Origin: JAHEDT01 sp963825615
Lineage (GTDB): Bacteria > Desulfobacterota > Desulfuromonadia > Desulfuromonadales > BM103
DNA: 64,000 bases
Direction of reading: 5' to 3'
NCBI GenBank assembly: GCA_963825615.1
Contig: CAWGTV010000003.1
Span: 496,001-560,000, forward strand
Position 1 is the stretch's first letter. Each line of letters starts with the position of its first letter. The notes beneath the pieces are model-generated. The model was given only the letters and a program-made list of their open reading frames with translations. It had not been told where the DNA came from and made no database searches. The translations under genes and the position numbers were made by a program. Positions 1 to 8,897 of the stretch are shown here, piece by piece.

Positions 1-839
1 AGCCCGTGCCTGGCCTGAAAACGACGCATCGCAGCATATGTCTCCGGGTCATAATCCGGACCGGGCTCAATCATCATGTCAAAATCCCCGGTAAGCGACA
101 AAAGCGTTCTGATCTGGGGGAGCCTTTCGTCCTGGTCCCCAGGTTTAATCGTCGGCCCGGCAGGAATCTCAGGCCACCCCCCCAAGGCATAAATTCTCTG
201 ATAATCAGCAAGGGCGGCCATAAGCTGCCGGTACTCTTCATGCGGTGGCGCCAGGTCTTCGAGAACCTGGACCACACGATGGCTTCCTATGGCATATTCC
301 AGGAGTTTGACCAGGTCAGCTTTGCGACGCCTGGCGCTCCAGTCGACGTGTGCCAGTGCCGGGTCAACCTGACCTTCAACCATGTGTGTGGCATAAGTCA
401 GGAAAGCTTGAGACAAAAAGAGATCGAGAACCGCTCGATTATCAGAATCCATCGGCAGTTTATACCAGGAGAAATCTGTCTGGATACGAATCAGCCCCTC
501 CAGGTCAGCCAGCAAATAATCATTACTGCAGAGACCATGCGCACCGGCATTGCGGAGGATCTCCAGCAGCTCCAGAGCCTCCGGCTTAATCTGCCAGCCA
601 TCCATCCAGATCGGGAGAAATTCCCTCTGTTGATAAAAGTTGAAGATGTCATCATGGAACATGACATGCGGGACTCCATTCAACGCTGCCAAGTGGGAAC
701 CACTGCTGTCCAGCAAGCTCTCAATTTTCTCACTGGTTTCTTTGTCCAGCAAGGCAATCACACCCGGTAGCTGCTCGGCACATACAGAACTCGCCGAGAG
801 CATGAAAATAACGATTATTTTTATCAGAGTTTTGAGCAT
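1..839 (-). CDS. YcbB/LdtD-type L,D-transpeptidase, N-terminal part (runs off the window)
   Basis: The minus-strand frame is open from an ATG at 839 to the window edge (279 codons, no stop). It begins with a hydrophobic signal peptide (about 20 residues, ending near SASSVCA), so the protein is exported. The next 200 residues, including FYQQREFLPIWMD, resemble the scaffold region of periplasmic YcbB-type L,D-transpeptidases, which make 3-3 crosslinks in peptidoglycan. The last residues (YAAMRRFQARHG) look like the start of a peptidoglycan-binding helix bundle. The catalytic YkuD domain with its Cys would lie beyond base 1 and is not seen, so the family call rests on the N-terminal half. No downstream partner is visible; the next gene is divergent. 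Confidence 0.7.
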   Translation of the reverse strand, partial: MLKTLIKIIVIFMLSASSVCAEQLPGVIALLDKETSEKIESLLDSSGSHLAALNGVPHVMFHDDIFNFYQQREFLPIWMDGWQIKPEALELLEILRNAGAHGLCSNDYLLADLEGLIRIQTDFSWYKLPMDSDNRAVLDLFLSQAFLTYATHMVEGQVDPALAHVDWSARRRKADLVKLLEYAIGSHRVVQVLEDLAPPHEEYRQLMAALADYQRIYALGGWPEIPAGPTIKPGDQDERLPQIRTLLSLTGDFDMMIEPGPDYDPETYAAMRRFQARHG

Positions 840-1083
840 GGCAATCCCGATGTGGCTTGTGTATATGGTAGACAAAGGAGAGACATTTAGCAAACGTCTT
901 GAGCCTCTAGATGTATTCTGAGTGCATGGCAAGCTTTTTGGACTCACAGAAGCGTGCAGAAACCTGCAACTTGTATGCACATGGCCGCGAAGATATGTTA
1001 ATTTTGCACGTTACATCATTCCGATTCCAATACTCGCCGCTGAGATGTTTATACTATCAAGCAAGTAATCATTGCGGGACTTT

Positions 1084-1710
1084 ATGCTAACGATCGAAAC
1101 AGTTTCCACATTTTTTCTGGCTTCGACATTACTTGCCGTTGCACCGGGGCCTGACAATATCTTTGTTCTGACGCAGTCTGCCCTGCATGGCAAGCTCTCC
1201 GGCCTGGTCGTGATGTTCGGCTTATGCACCGGACTGCTCGTCCATACCAGCGCCGTCGCTTTCGGAGTCGCCGTCATTATCCAGACCTCGGTGCTCGCAT
1301 TTAACATGCTGAAGATGATCGGAGCCGGCTACCTGCTTTACCTCGCCTGGCAGATCCTGCGTGCCTCTCCGGAAGAGATCCGTTTGCACGGAAGACGCCC
1401 TAAGAGCTTGGGAGAACTGTATCGACGAGGCATCATCATGAACGTCACCAACCCGAAAGTATCGATCTTCTTCCTCGCTTTTCTGCCTCAGTTCGCTGAC
1501 CCATCGCGCGGCACCATGAGTTTGCAGTTGATCGCGCTGGGGGGGGTATTTATTATCGCGACCATCCTGGTGTTCGGCTCCATTGCCCTGATCGGCGGGG
1601 GTCTAGGAACGTGGCTCAACCGTTCTCCCCGCGCCCAGCGAATGATCAACGGGGCTGCAGCAACCGTCTTTGTCGCCCTGGCCTTAAAGCTGGTGACAAC
1701 GGAGAGATAA
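1084..1710 (+). CDS. LysE/RhtB family amino-acid exporter
   Basis: 208 residues, the usual length of the family, with about six hydrophobic segments. The N-terminal motif LLAVAPGPDNIFVLTQS is the LysE/RhtB signature around the conserved PGP, and NVTNPKVSIFF is the second conserved block. Members export amino acids or homoserine lactones across the inner membrane; the substrate cannot be told from sequence. I use ATG 1084; a TTG four codons upstream (1072) is in frame but has no better ribosome site. The stop is one base from the ATG of the TrmO gene, so the two are probably co-transcribed. Confidence 0.9.
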   Translation: MLTIETVSTFFLASTLLAVAPGPDNIFVLTQSALHGKLSGLVVMFGLCTGLLVHTSAVAFGVAVIIQTSVLAFNMLKMIGAGYLLYLAWQILRASPEEIRLHGRRPKSLGELYRRGIIMNVTNPKVSIFFLAFLPQFADPSRGTMSLQLIALGGVFIIATILVFGSIALIGGGLGTWLNRSPRAQRMINGAAATVFVALALKLVTTER

Positions 1711-1711
1711 G

Positions 1712-2119
1712 ATGACACTGCTAGCTTCGCTCGAAGCGATCGGTTTTATTGCCACACCTTACAAGACTCTCGCGGAGTGTCCGAGAAATATCGACCCGCA
1801 GGGGCCACTCTGCAACCTGGTGATCCGCAAGGATTTACGCGATGGCTTGCTGGGCTTGCATGTCGGGCAAAAAATTCTGATACTTTACTGGTTCGAGCAG
1901 GTCGACAGGAGTATACTGCGCCAACATTCCAGGCGGACCAGCGAACTGGCCGGCATATTTGCCCTGCGCACTCCCAACCGCCGCAATCCGATCGGAGCCG
2001 CGATTCTGCCGATCGAGCAGATCGATGATGGGGTCATCTCAGTGCGCGGGCTTGACTGCCTCGATGGGACGCCACTGATTGATATCAAGCCCGCCATGGC
2101 GGAAGAATGTACTTGTTGA
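1712..2119 (+). CDS. trmO: TrmO / YaeB (UPF0066) family tRNA methyltransferase
   Basis: 135 residues. IGFIATPYKTLAECPRN is the conserved start of the TsaA/TrmO beta-barrel, and GLLGLHVGQKILILYWF and NRRNPIGAAIL are the other hallmark blocks (SxxRPNPIG-like). In the characterised E. coli enzyme this domain N6-methylates t6A37 of tRNA using SAM. The protein lacks the C-terminal extension of the E. coli protein and matches the short archaeal/bacterial form, so substrate identity is inferred. It follows the LysE gene after a single base. Confidence 0.8.
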   Translation: MTLLASLEAIGFIATPYKTLAECPRNIDPQGPLCNLVIRKDLRDGLLGLHVGQKILILYWFEQVDRSILRQHSRRTSELAGIFALRTPNRRNPIGAAILPIEQIDDGVISVRGLDCLDGTPLIDIKPAMAEECTC

Positions 2120-2163
2120 GATGGTAATGTCACTCTGTGCATGACTTTGAAACCGAGGGCAAC

Positions 2164-2979
2164 ATGGACTGGAAAGCATTTTTCGATCGGCTTGGCATGA
2201 ACGGCACCAGGTGGCAGTGGCGCATGATGCGCTGGGAACGCAGCCTGCGCGGCATCATGCAAGGCAATCCCGCGCATGGCAACTGGTCGGCGACAAAGGT
2301 GCTCCTCGCCATCAACCTACTCCTTTACGGCCTCATGGTCGTGCAAGGGGTGGTCGGCGGGATGGGGCTTTCGGTCGTGTTCACTCCAGGAGGCTACCTG
2401 TTGATACATGCCGGGGCCCAATACTGGCCACTGGTCTTGACCGAAGGCGAATGGTGGCGCTGCATCACCTATGCCTTCGCTCATGGCGGGCTCATCCATC
2501 TCGGTTTCAACATGATGGTTCTCTACCAGATCGGTCCCATGATCGAGGAAGAGATCGGCACCGTCCGCTTCGTCAGCCTCTATGTATTGACTGCCTTGAC
2601 TGCCACCTTTGCCGGTTTCGGCTGGCAGGTCCTCTACATCAAACAGTGGGTCCCGGTGGTCGGCGCTTCGGGGTCGCTCTTCGGCCTGATCGGTTTCGCA
2701 ATCTCCTACTATCACCGGGTCGGCGGCGTCACGGCGCACAATTACCGCAATTTCATGCTGCGTTGGGCAGCAATCGCCTTCGTCTTCGGCCTGCTGGTCG
2801 GCGCCGACAATGCCGGTCACCTCGGCGGTGCCGTCGGCGGTGCCCTGTTCGGCCTGATTCTGCCGATCGGCATTCGCGGACGTCAGATGCTGCGCCCCTT
2901 CTTCAATGGCTTGGGGGCAGCATGCATGCTGCTGACGGCTGTCAGCCTGCTGTTGATGATTGGCAACTGGATCTCTTAA
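2164..2979 (+). CDS. Rhomboid family intramembrane serine protease
   Basis: 271 residues with about six membrane segments after a basic cytoplasmic N-terminus (about 50 residues). The catalytic serine sits in VVGASGSLFGLIGF (GxSG) and the histidine in GADNAGHLGGAVGGALFG; HGGLIHLGFNMMVLYQIG supplies the conserved L1/TM2 region. Such proteases cut substrates within the membrane. ATG 2164 is chosen because GAGGG lies 4-5 bases before it; a GTG at 2137 would add nine unlikely residues. Substrate unknown. Confidence 0.92.
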   Translation: MDWKAFFDRLGMNGTRWQWRMMRWERSLRGIMQGNPAHGNWSATKVLLAINLLLYGLMVVQGVVGGMGLSVVFTPGGYLLIHAGAQYWPLVLTEGEWWRCITYAFAHGGLIHLGFNMMVLYQIGPMIEEEIGTVRFVSLYVLTALTATFAGFGWQVLYIKQWVPVVGASGSLFGLIGFAISYYHRVGGVTAHNYRNFMLRWAAIAFVFGLLVGADNAGHLGGAVGGALFGLILPIGIRGRQMLRPFFNGLGAACMLLTAVSLLLMIGNWIS

Positions 2980-3122
2980 GCTTTCGAACACAAGACGCGA
3001 AAAGGCATGGGACAACGGCTGATGCTGGTTGGCGGCCAAGATCCTCAGGAAGGCTTTTCTCACCCGGCAAAATTCTGTATTCTATATTCTGTATTTTCGT
3101 ACCACTTATCGTGAGACACACC

Positions 3123-3611
3123 ATGGCTAAAGACAAAACTCCGGTAACCCCCGCAACCCGTCTGCTCAAACAGGCCGGGACCGACTTCGCACCGCACCTG
3201 TACACTTACGAAGAACGTGGTGGGACCAGTGTTTCGGCTCGGGAGCTAGGTGTCGACGAGCACCATGTCATCAAGACCCTGGTTATGGAAGATGACCAGC
3301 GCCAGCCGTTGATCATCCTGATGCATGGCGATCGGGAAGTCTCCACCAAGGAACTGGCCAGGGTCCTCGGCGTCAGGACCATCTCCCCCTGCAACCCGGA
3401 CGCGGCTCTCAGGCATACCGGCTACCAGGTCGGCGGCACCTCACCCTTCGCCACTCGTAAATCAATGCCGGTCTACATGGAAGCAACTATCGCCACTCTG
3501 CCTCGCATTTACCTCAATGGCGGCAAGCGCGGCTTCCTTGTCAGCATGGCGCCGCAGGACGTCATCGAGCTGTTGAATCCCAGGATTGTGGACGTTGCAA
3601 TTAAAAAGTAG
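3123..3611 (+). CDS. ybaK: YbaK/EbsC-type Cys-tRNA(Pro) deacylase
   Basis: 162 residues. TPATRLLKQAGTDFAPHLYTYEERGGTS is typical of the YbaK/EbsC class, and YQVGGTSPFATRKSMPVY carries the conserved GG(T/I)SPFG-like loop. YbaK hydrolyses cysteine mischarged onto tRNA(Pro) in the cytoplasm. ATG 3123 matches the conserved N-terminus. A second, more divergent YbaK-fold gene lies at 7494-7979. A REP-like repeat follows directly. Confidence 0.88.
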   Translation: MAKDKTPVTPATRLLKQAGTDFAPHLYTYEERGGTSVSARELGVDEHHVIKTLVMEDDQRQPLIILMHGDREVSTKELARVLGVRTISPCNPDAALRHTGYQVGGTSPFATRKSMPVYMEATIATLPRIYLNGGKRGFLVSMAPQDVIELLNPRIVDVAIKK

Positions 3612-3677
3612 CACGTGGTACGAGGCGCGTGGCGAAGGAGAGATCATCTTTTTTTTTCGCGCAGAACGCCACGCGCA
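3611..3677. repeat. REP-like inverted repeat, copy 1
   Basis: Perfect 10-bp inverted arms gcgcgtggcg (3625-3634) and cgccacgcgc (3667-3676) separated by 32 bases including a T9 run. The arm sequence recurs at 29518-29614 and on both sides of the TnpB element at 60 kb, always between genes. Confidence 0.55.
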
Positions 3678-3703
3678 ACCCGCAACAGATCAAGGAGGTT
3701 GCC

Positions 3704-4534
3704 ATGAGTCTTTCCGACCGATTCGAAAAAGCCGCTGCAGCCATCCGTAACGCGCGAGCCATGGTCATCACTGCAGGAGCAGGGATGGGAGTCGATTCCG
3801 GTCTGCCCGACTTCCGGGGCGACCAAGGTTTCTGGAACGCCTATCCAATGTACGAACGGCTCGGCATCAACTTCGTTGGTGCCGCCAACCCGGCGAACTT
3901 TGAAGGCGACCCTGCCTTCGGCTGGGGCTTCTACGGCCACCGCACCAATCTCTACCGGGAGACCGTGCCCCATCGGGGGTTCGCTATGCTACAGGAATGG
4001 GCCGATCGCTTTCACCAGGACAGCTTCGTGGTCACCTCCAACGTCGACGGGCACTTTCAGAAAGCCGGGTACCGCGAAGACCAGGTGCTCGAGGTACATG
4101 GCTCAATCCATCATCTGCAATGTCTTTCTCCCTGCTGCAATGACATCTGGGACAATGATGAGACGATCCCGGTCGACTTCTCGACCATGCGCGCCCAGCA
4201 TGTTCCTCAATGTCGCCACTGCAGACAACCGGCCCGACCGAACATCCTGATGTTCGGTGACTATTCCTGGCTACCTGACCGTACACATGGCCAGGAGATG
4301 CGTTTTGAGCGTTTTCTCGCCCAGCATCAGGATGAAGCGCTCGTCATCATCGAAATGGGGGCCGGGACCGCAATCCCGACCATTCGCTTCATAAGTGAAC
4401 GGATCGGACATCGCCATAGCGCCACGGTCATCCGCATCAACCCCAGGGAGGCACATATTTCCGGTGGACACATGTCACTGCCCTGCGGTGCCGTCGAGGG
4501 TTTGCAAGGTATTGAAGACCAGCTTGAACATTAG
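3704..4534 (+). CDS. Sir2-family NAD-dependent protein deacylase
   Basis: 276 residues. AMVITAGAGMGVDSGLPDFRG is close to the sirtuin GAGxSxxSGIPDFRG NAD-binding motif (it has GMGVDSG), TSNVDGHFQKAG is the catalytic-core TxNxDxLxxxAG motif, and EVHGSIHHLQC holds the catalytic His. A CLSPC and CRHC pair gives a likely zinc site. Sirtuins remove acyl groups from lysines using NAD. The start at 3704 is fixed by AAGGAGG eight bases upstream; the frame is open upstream into the repeat but that part is not credible. The substitution in the first motif is typical of a divergent bacterial clade, so the exact acyl specificity is open. Confidence 0.88.
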   Translation: MSLSDRFEKAAAAIRNARAMVITAGAGMGVDSGLPDFRGDQGFWNAYPMYERLGINFVGAANPANFEGDPAFGWGFYGHRTNLYRETVPHRGFAMLQEWADRFHQDSFVVTSNVDGHFQKAGYREDQVLEVHGSIHHLQCLSPCCNDIWDNDETIPVDFSTMRAQHVPQCRHCRQPARPNILMFGDYSWLPDRTHGQEMRFERFLAQHQDEALVIIEMGAGTAIPTIRFISERIGHRHSATVIRINPREAHISGGHMSLPCGAVEGLQGIEDQLEH

Positions 4535-4826
4535 CAGCTCAGGTAATTACGCCACGTGGGCACGAACATGCTGCCTGCAGCGACCCATGCCGGCATGCAT
4601 TTATTGCACGCCCACTGGACACAAAGCGATCCCTTGGCGATGTCCACCTCTCTTTGCCGTGCGTCAACAGTCAAGCAGACCAATATAAACACCTGAATAA
4701 ATTGGCAATTTTACAAACTTGACGAGGATGCAATGGCCGCGCTCCGTTTGGGAACGACTTTTGCTTGACTATAAAGGAGATAAAACTTCTTCGATGTGAG
4801 TGCAACCAGAAACCGTAGGAGGGGTT

Positions 4827-5057
4827 ATGGACAAGATCTTCATAGATATATCCGAACTGCACACCATGATCTTCGAGCGACGGCAGATCGTCGCACTACT
4901 GGACAACGCGAACCTCTGGAGGCAAATTCCGCTCGCGCAACGTTTTGCCATCGTTGACTCGAGCGAATTCGTCACCTTGATGGGAGAATCTTTCACCGAA
5001 CATGCCCGCCGCATGTTGGAGGACGAAATCGAGGCCCTGGTCTCCACCATCCATTAA
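4827..5057 (+). CDS. Small hypothetical protein
   Basis: 76 residues, start fixed by a strong TAGGAGGGG site 4-5 bases before ATG 4827. The sequence is soluble, acidic and helical, with no Cys or motif I recognise. About 50 bases upstream, TTGGGA-N16-TATAAA (near 4750-4777) could be a sigma-70 promoter, so it is probably transcribed alone. The preceding 290 bases after sir2 hold no other gene. Confidence 0.6.
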   Translation: MDKIFIDISELHTMIFERRQIVALLDNANLWRQIPLAQRFAIVDSSEFVTLMGESFTEHARRMLEDEIEALVSTIH

Positions 5058-5181
5058 AAGAGAAAGGGGCGCCACCTGTTGCTTCAGGAGACACCCCCGT
5101 AAGATGAAGAGACAAACCGTCTGCAGCACCCGCCTTATGCTTCGTCCTGGAGTTCAGTAACAGCCGCAAAGGTGCAGCGCC

Positions 5182-5910
5182 CTATCTGTCTTTCAATTTT
5201 GCCAGCAGACGCAGCAGTTCCAGGTAGAGCCAGACCAGCGTCACGACCAGACCAAAAGCCGCATACCATTCCATGTAGCGGGGCGCGACGCCATCACCGC
5301 GCTCGATAAAATCAAAATCGAGCACCAGGTTCAGGGCGGCGACCACGACCACGAACAGACTGAACAGGATACCGACCGGACCCGATTCATGAATCAGTGG
5401 CATATGCCAGCCGAACAAGCCGCCGACGATGCTGACCAGGTAAACCAGGACAATCCCACCGGTCGCAGCGACAACTCCCAGTTTGAAATTCTCGGTTGCC
5501 CGGATCAGCCGGGATTTGTAGGCAAAGAGCAAGGCAAAGAGAGTGCCGAAGGTCAGTCCGACCGCCTGGATGACGATCCCTGGGAAGCGCGCTTCGAAGA
5601 GTGCGGAGATACCGCCAAGCGCCAGACCTTCCAGCACGGCATAGATCGGCGCGGTTTTCGGTGCCCAGCTCGCTTTGAAGACCGTGATCATCGCAAAGAT
5701 CAAGCCACCGATCAAGCCGCCCAGCATCCACGGCTGCACCGCTGCCGGCCCCTGATTGTAGAAAAGGTTCCAGGTATAAGCGGCGCCGATGACAACCAGC
5801 GCCAAGAGAGCCACGGTTTTGTTCACTGCGCCCTGCAGGGTCATGGTTTCGACACCCGGGATCGCCCGGGTAAAAACGCTTTCCTTCATCATCGGGTTGG
5901 ATGTACGCAT
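5182..5910 (-). CDS. Bax inhibitor-1/YccA family membrane protein
   Basis: 242 residues with seven hydrophobic segments after a 30-residue N-terminus (MRTSNPMMKESVFTRAI). LNLVLDFDFIERG and MEWYAAFGLVVTLVWLYLELLRLL are characteristic of the BI-1 (TMBIM) fold, here of the YbhL/YccA-like bacterial subgroup. Family members are pH-sensitive calcium leak channels or modulators of FtsH-type proteolysis; the role here is not known. Monocistronic: neighbours are convergent (4827) and separated by 200 bases from 6111. Confidence 0.85.
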   Translation of the reverse strand: MRTSNPMMKESVFTRAIPGVETMTLQGAVNKTVALLALVVIGAAYTWNLFYNQGPAAVQPWMLGGLIGGLIFAMITVFKASWAPKTAPIYAVLEGLALGGISALFEARFPGIVIQAVGLTFGTLFALLFAYKSRLIRATENFKLGVVAATGGIVLVYLVSIVGGLFGWHMPLIHESGPVGILFSLFVVVVAALNLVLDFDFIERGDGVAPRYMEWYAAFGLVVTLVWLYLELLRLLAKLKDR

Positions 5911-6110
5911 CTAAGTTCCTCGCTCTGCAAAGTGTTCCCCTGACAAATCACTGCTTTGATCATTTATCGCAGAATAAATGAGCCGGGATCACCCGGCTCT
6001 TTGATCAGTATGGATGAACGTTGCTATTGCCCACCACCTTCGGTTTCTGGTAACGCTTCAGAATGTCCTCCTTTTGGCAACAGGGCTATTCTACCCTACA
6101 CACTCCATCC

Positions 6111-6678
6111 TTACAAGCCAAGCTCATCGGCAATCCCCTGCATCGCCTGCAGCGAAAGATCGCAGAATTCATCAAGCGGAATGCCGCCTACTTCACATTC
6201 ACGAATAATATCGCGGTTGGCTCCGGCGGCAAACGCTCTCTCCTTGATGCGCTTGCGAACCGATTTCGGTTTGACACTTGCAAGCTTTTTATCGGGGTAG
6301 ACCAGTGCCGTCGCGACAATCAAGCCGGTGATCGTTTCCCCGGCCGCAAGCAGGTGGTGAAATTGCGTACGGCGCCGCTCGCCGGGATGCGCCTGCTCAT
6401 TGTGCAGTCGAATCGCTTCGACAATCTCTCCGTCAACACCCTTGTCACGGAGGATCTGCGCCGTCTCACGGGTGTGGGTCATCGAGATCTGTGTGTGTTT
6501 CGGCGTCCAGGTCATGCAGCAGTCCGGCCAGCCCCCATTTCTCGGGATCCTCACCGACCCGTTCGGCCAGAGCTCTCATCACCGCTTCAGCGGCCAGGCA
6601 ATGATTCAGCATAGTCCGCGTCGTGATGTGCTGATTCACAAGCTCCAGGGCTTGCTCCCTGGTCATACCGTAACTCAT
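6111..6678 (-). CDS. HD-domain phosphohydrolase (one frameshift)
   Basis: Two overlapping minus frames together give one HD protein of about 188 residues. The first frame (from ATG 6678, preceded by GGAGAG) gives HCLAAEAVMRALAERVG and the metal-binding GLLHDLD, then stops at 6466. The second frame resumes with THTRETAQILRDKGVDGEIVEAIRLHN and ends at 6111. A one-base indel in the G-runs at 6470-6478 restores the family pattern. Such stand-alone HD proteins are metal-dependent phosphohydrolases of unknown nucleotide substrate. Many similar breaks elsewhere in the window suggest a sequence error. Confidence 0.75.
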
Positions 6679-6723
6679 AAAGCTCTCCGTGGTTGAGGCA
6701 AACAGCGGTTAAAATTCTTCATG

Positions 6724-7476
6724 CTAGCCACTCCGCGCTTTCTGTATGGCTTCATAGGCTTCGTTGATATCGCGGAACTTCCCTTCGGCAAACTTGATAA
6801 AATCCTCAGGCAAGCCTTTGGCAATGATCTTGTCAGGATGATATTCGCTGACCAGCTTGCGATAGGCCTTTTTAACCTCGCTCATATCCGCCCCGTCAGC
6901 CAGCCCAAGCATGGCATAGTGGTGCGACAGGTCGCTGACAAACTGGCGTTTGACGGTATCGTAAATATCGCCGTGCAGACCGAGCATGGCCGGTGCTGCT
7001 CGCAGTATCTTCTCTTCAGCCGGATGCAATACACCGTCAGCCAACGCCACGGTGAAGAGCATTTCGAAAAACATCATCCGCAGTTGCGGCTCGGCCTGAA
7101 AGACCTGGCCAAACTGGCGGGCATAATCCTCGAAGGGGGTATTGTTGTCCTTGGCTTCATTGAAGACACCCATGGCAAATTGTTGTGTCACCTTGTCGAG
7201 ACGTAGCTTGTCCTGCATAAAAGTGCGCACGACACTGATCTCATTTTCGCAGACCCGGCCATCGGCCTTGGCCATCTTGCCGAGCATGGCAAACGTCGCG
7301 GTAAAAAAGACCGCCTGGCGCTGCTCCTGCCCGGTCAATCGACCTTGTTCGGCATAACCGGTGCGGGTCTTGTCATCGATCAGCGCATGTCCAAGCGACA
7401 CACCTATCAGGGCACCGATCGGCCCCCCCAACATGAATCCGACACTGCCTCCCATGATCTTGCCAAACCATGTCAT
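6724..7476 (-). CDS. djlA: DjlA-type DnaJ co-chaperone
   Basis: 250 residues with the DjlA domain order: a glycine-rich hydrophobic N-terminal segment (GGSVGFMLGGPIGALIGVSLG, inner-membrane anchor), a TerB-like helical domain (about 55-180, FFTATFAMLGKMAKADGRV), and a C-terminal J domain (about 190-250) with YAMLGL and the Hsp70-contacting HPD in VSEYHPDK. It would stimulate DnaK ATPase at the membrane. The start follows GAGGTTGAACTC closely. It lies just upstream of, and on the same strand as, the HD gene, with a 46-base gap. Confidence 0.92.
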   Translation of the reverse strand: MTWFGKIMGGSVGFMLGGPIGALIGVSLGHALIDDKTRTGYAEQGRLTGQEQRQAVFFTATFAMLGKMAKADGRVCENEISVVRTFMQDKLRLDKVTQQFAMGVFNEAKDNNTPFEDYARQFGQVFQAEPQLRMMFFEMLFTVALADGVLHPAEEKILRAAPAMLGLHGDIYDTVKRQFVSDLSHHYAMLGLADGADMSEVKKAYRKLVSEYHPDKIIAKGLPEDFIKFAEGKFRDINEAYEAIQKARSG

Positions 7477-7493
7477 GAGTTCAACCTCCTCGG

Positions 7494-7979
7494 TCAGTCT
7501 GATAATTCCTGGATATCACACACATCAACGATCCTTCCGCTGCACAACTCCTGAAGCCGTGAAAGACTCATGGAGACCGCTGAGCTGGCGCTCCCTGCGG
7601 CGGGGTAGATAATTTCATAGCGCCGCAAAGAAGTGTCCAGCAGGACCGGCAGGTTGTCAGGTAACAGGAATGGGCTCACCGCTCCGGGAGCATAACCTGT
7701 GTAGTGCAACACTTCGTTCGGAACCGGCAAGCGCACCCGGCCACTCAAACCGGTTGCCTCCTTGAGGCGTCCGCTTTTGACCCGGGTGTCACCGCTGGTG
7801 ACAATCATCACCGGCTGCTTGCCGACCAACATCAGGATACTTTTGGCAATCTCGCCGACTGTGCAACCGACAACCTCTGCCGCAGCGACGCTGGTCGGAG
7901 TCGGTCGGGTAAAATTCTCGGGTTTAAGCCCTGCCCGGCTCAAATACAGCTGGACTTCCTGTCCCCGCAAAGCAGTCAT
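7494..7979 (-). CDS. YbaK/aminoacyl-tRNA deacylase-like protein
   Basis: 161 residues of the YbaK fold: VGCTVGEIAKSILMLVG (lysine of the active site), VKSGRLKEATG and YAPGAVSPFLLP match the conserved blocks of the YbaK/ProX-type editing family. The family hydrolyses mischarged tRNA; this one is diverged from the gene at 3123 and its amino acid is not predictable. I start at ATG 7979, nine bases after GGAGAG; an in-frame ATG at 8012 is possible but has no site. It is 17 bases upstream of djlA and probably in its operon. Confidence 0.8.
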   Translation of the reverse strand: MTALRGQEVQLYLSRAGLKPENFTRPTPTSVAAAEVVGCTVGEIAKSILMLVGKQPVMIVTSGDTRVKSGRLKEATGLSGRVRLPVPNEVLHYTGYAPGAVSPFLLPDNLPVLLDTSLRRYEIIYPAAGSASSAVSMSLSRLQELCSGRIVDVCDIQELSD

Positions 7980-8012
7980 TGCTCTGTACTCTCCAAATAA
8001 CCCTAGCAACAT

Positions 8013-8408
8013 TAGGGGTCACATACTATCACGTCAAAATCTTCTCTGCCAGATCATCAAGGGCATAACTGACAAATGTTTTGGCGGTGTAATTTTGGTC
8101 ACCAAGTTTTTAACTTAATCCTGCAGCATTTTTAAACAAAACGTGGGAAAAACGCCTCAACAGCTGTGCATCTGAGCAACAGTGTGCCGTACAGATCACG
8201 AAAATTATTTGCATCTCGAAATGTTAAGTAATTCTATTGATTTTTTTCTGACTCATCAAATCCCTAAAATACGGCCCTTACTTCTTCATAACACCATCGT
8301 CTAGGATCCTGTGTAAGTTTTTCAAGGTAGTTTTCATGATATTGGCACATCGATTGCTGTATTCTTAGCCGATTGCCAATTGGGACTGTTCTCAGGAGAG
8401 AAGATCGC
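8013..8408. other. Gene-free divergent intergenic region
   Basis: About 400 bases between the divergent YbaK-like gene and the PEGA lipoprotein gene. It is more AT-rich than its surroundings. I see no open frame, hairpin terminator or recognisable riboswitch. Confidence 0.5.
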
Positions 8409-8813
8409 ATGTTCAACAAGCTGTTCATCATCATACTGCTCGCCACCATGACCAGCGCCTGTGCTCAGCAGGCGGCATTCGTATCGACGCCTCCCGGGGC
8501 GCAGGTTTTCATTGATGGCGAAAAAATCGGCGTAACCCCTTGCGAGTTCGACTACAAGCTCAGCAATAATACCAGTCACGATATCAAAATCGTCAAGGAG
8601 GGTTATGAAGCGATTGATTTTGTCGTCGTTGCTGACGAGATTGATACTGATGTGCGCGATCGCTGGTTGGTCGCCGGCGCCGTGTGGAGTCCCCTCTGGT
8701 TAGGAACCATGTTCACCAACAAACTCAAAGACACTTACGATTTTGCCTTGAGCGCCGAACTGCCAAAGATGACCGCTGCCATTGGCCAGACCTTCGACGG
8801 CAAAGAGATGTAG
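8409..8813 (+). CDS. PEGA-domain lipoprotein
   Basis: 134 residues. A short type II signal with lipobox-like TMTSAC predicts a lipid-anchored Cys at about residue 17. AFVSTPPGAQVFIDGEKIGVTPCEF is a PEGA motif (surface-layer-like beta domain), and the C-terminal half has a hydrophobic turn (WLVAGAVWSPLWLGTMF). AGGAGAG lies about 8 bases before ATG 8409. PEGA domains mediate envelope protein contacts; the partner is unknown. Followed by a strong terminator. Confidence 0.8.
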   Translation: MFNKLFIIILLATMTSACAQQAAFVSTPPGAQVFIDGEKIGVTPCEFDYKLSNNTSHDIKIVKEGYEAIDFVVVADEIDTDVRDRWLVAGAVWSPLWLGTMFTNKLKDTYDFALSAELPKMTAAIGQTFDGKEM

Positions 8814-8849
8814 AGCGCCTTTCACACTTCATCCAGATAGATCATAAAA

Positions 8850-8880
8850 AAGCCGGCTTCGCTATGAAGCCGGCCTTTTG
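8850..8880. terminator. Bidirectional intrinsic terminator
   Basis: Nine-bp stem gccggcttc / gaagccggc (8852-8860, 8866-8874) with a five-base loop, flanked by A6 on the left and CTTTTGG on the right. It lies between the convergent PEGA and HD-GYP genes and can serve both. Confidence 0.8.
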
Positions 8881-8897
8881 GTTTAAAAGCCACGGGC

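Noticed and set aside
6..770. 254-codon plus-strand frame opposite the L,D-transpeptidase gene
   Set aside because: Its translation lacks domain-like features, while the opposite strand encodes a coherent signal peptide and scaffold; it is a shadow frame.
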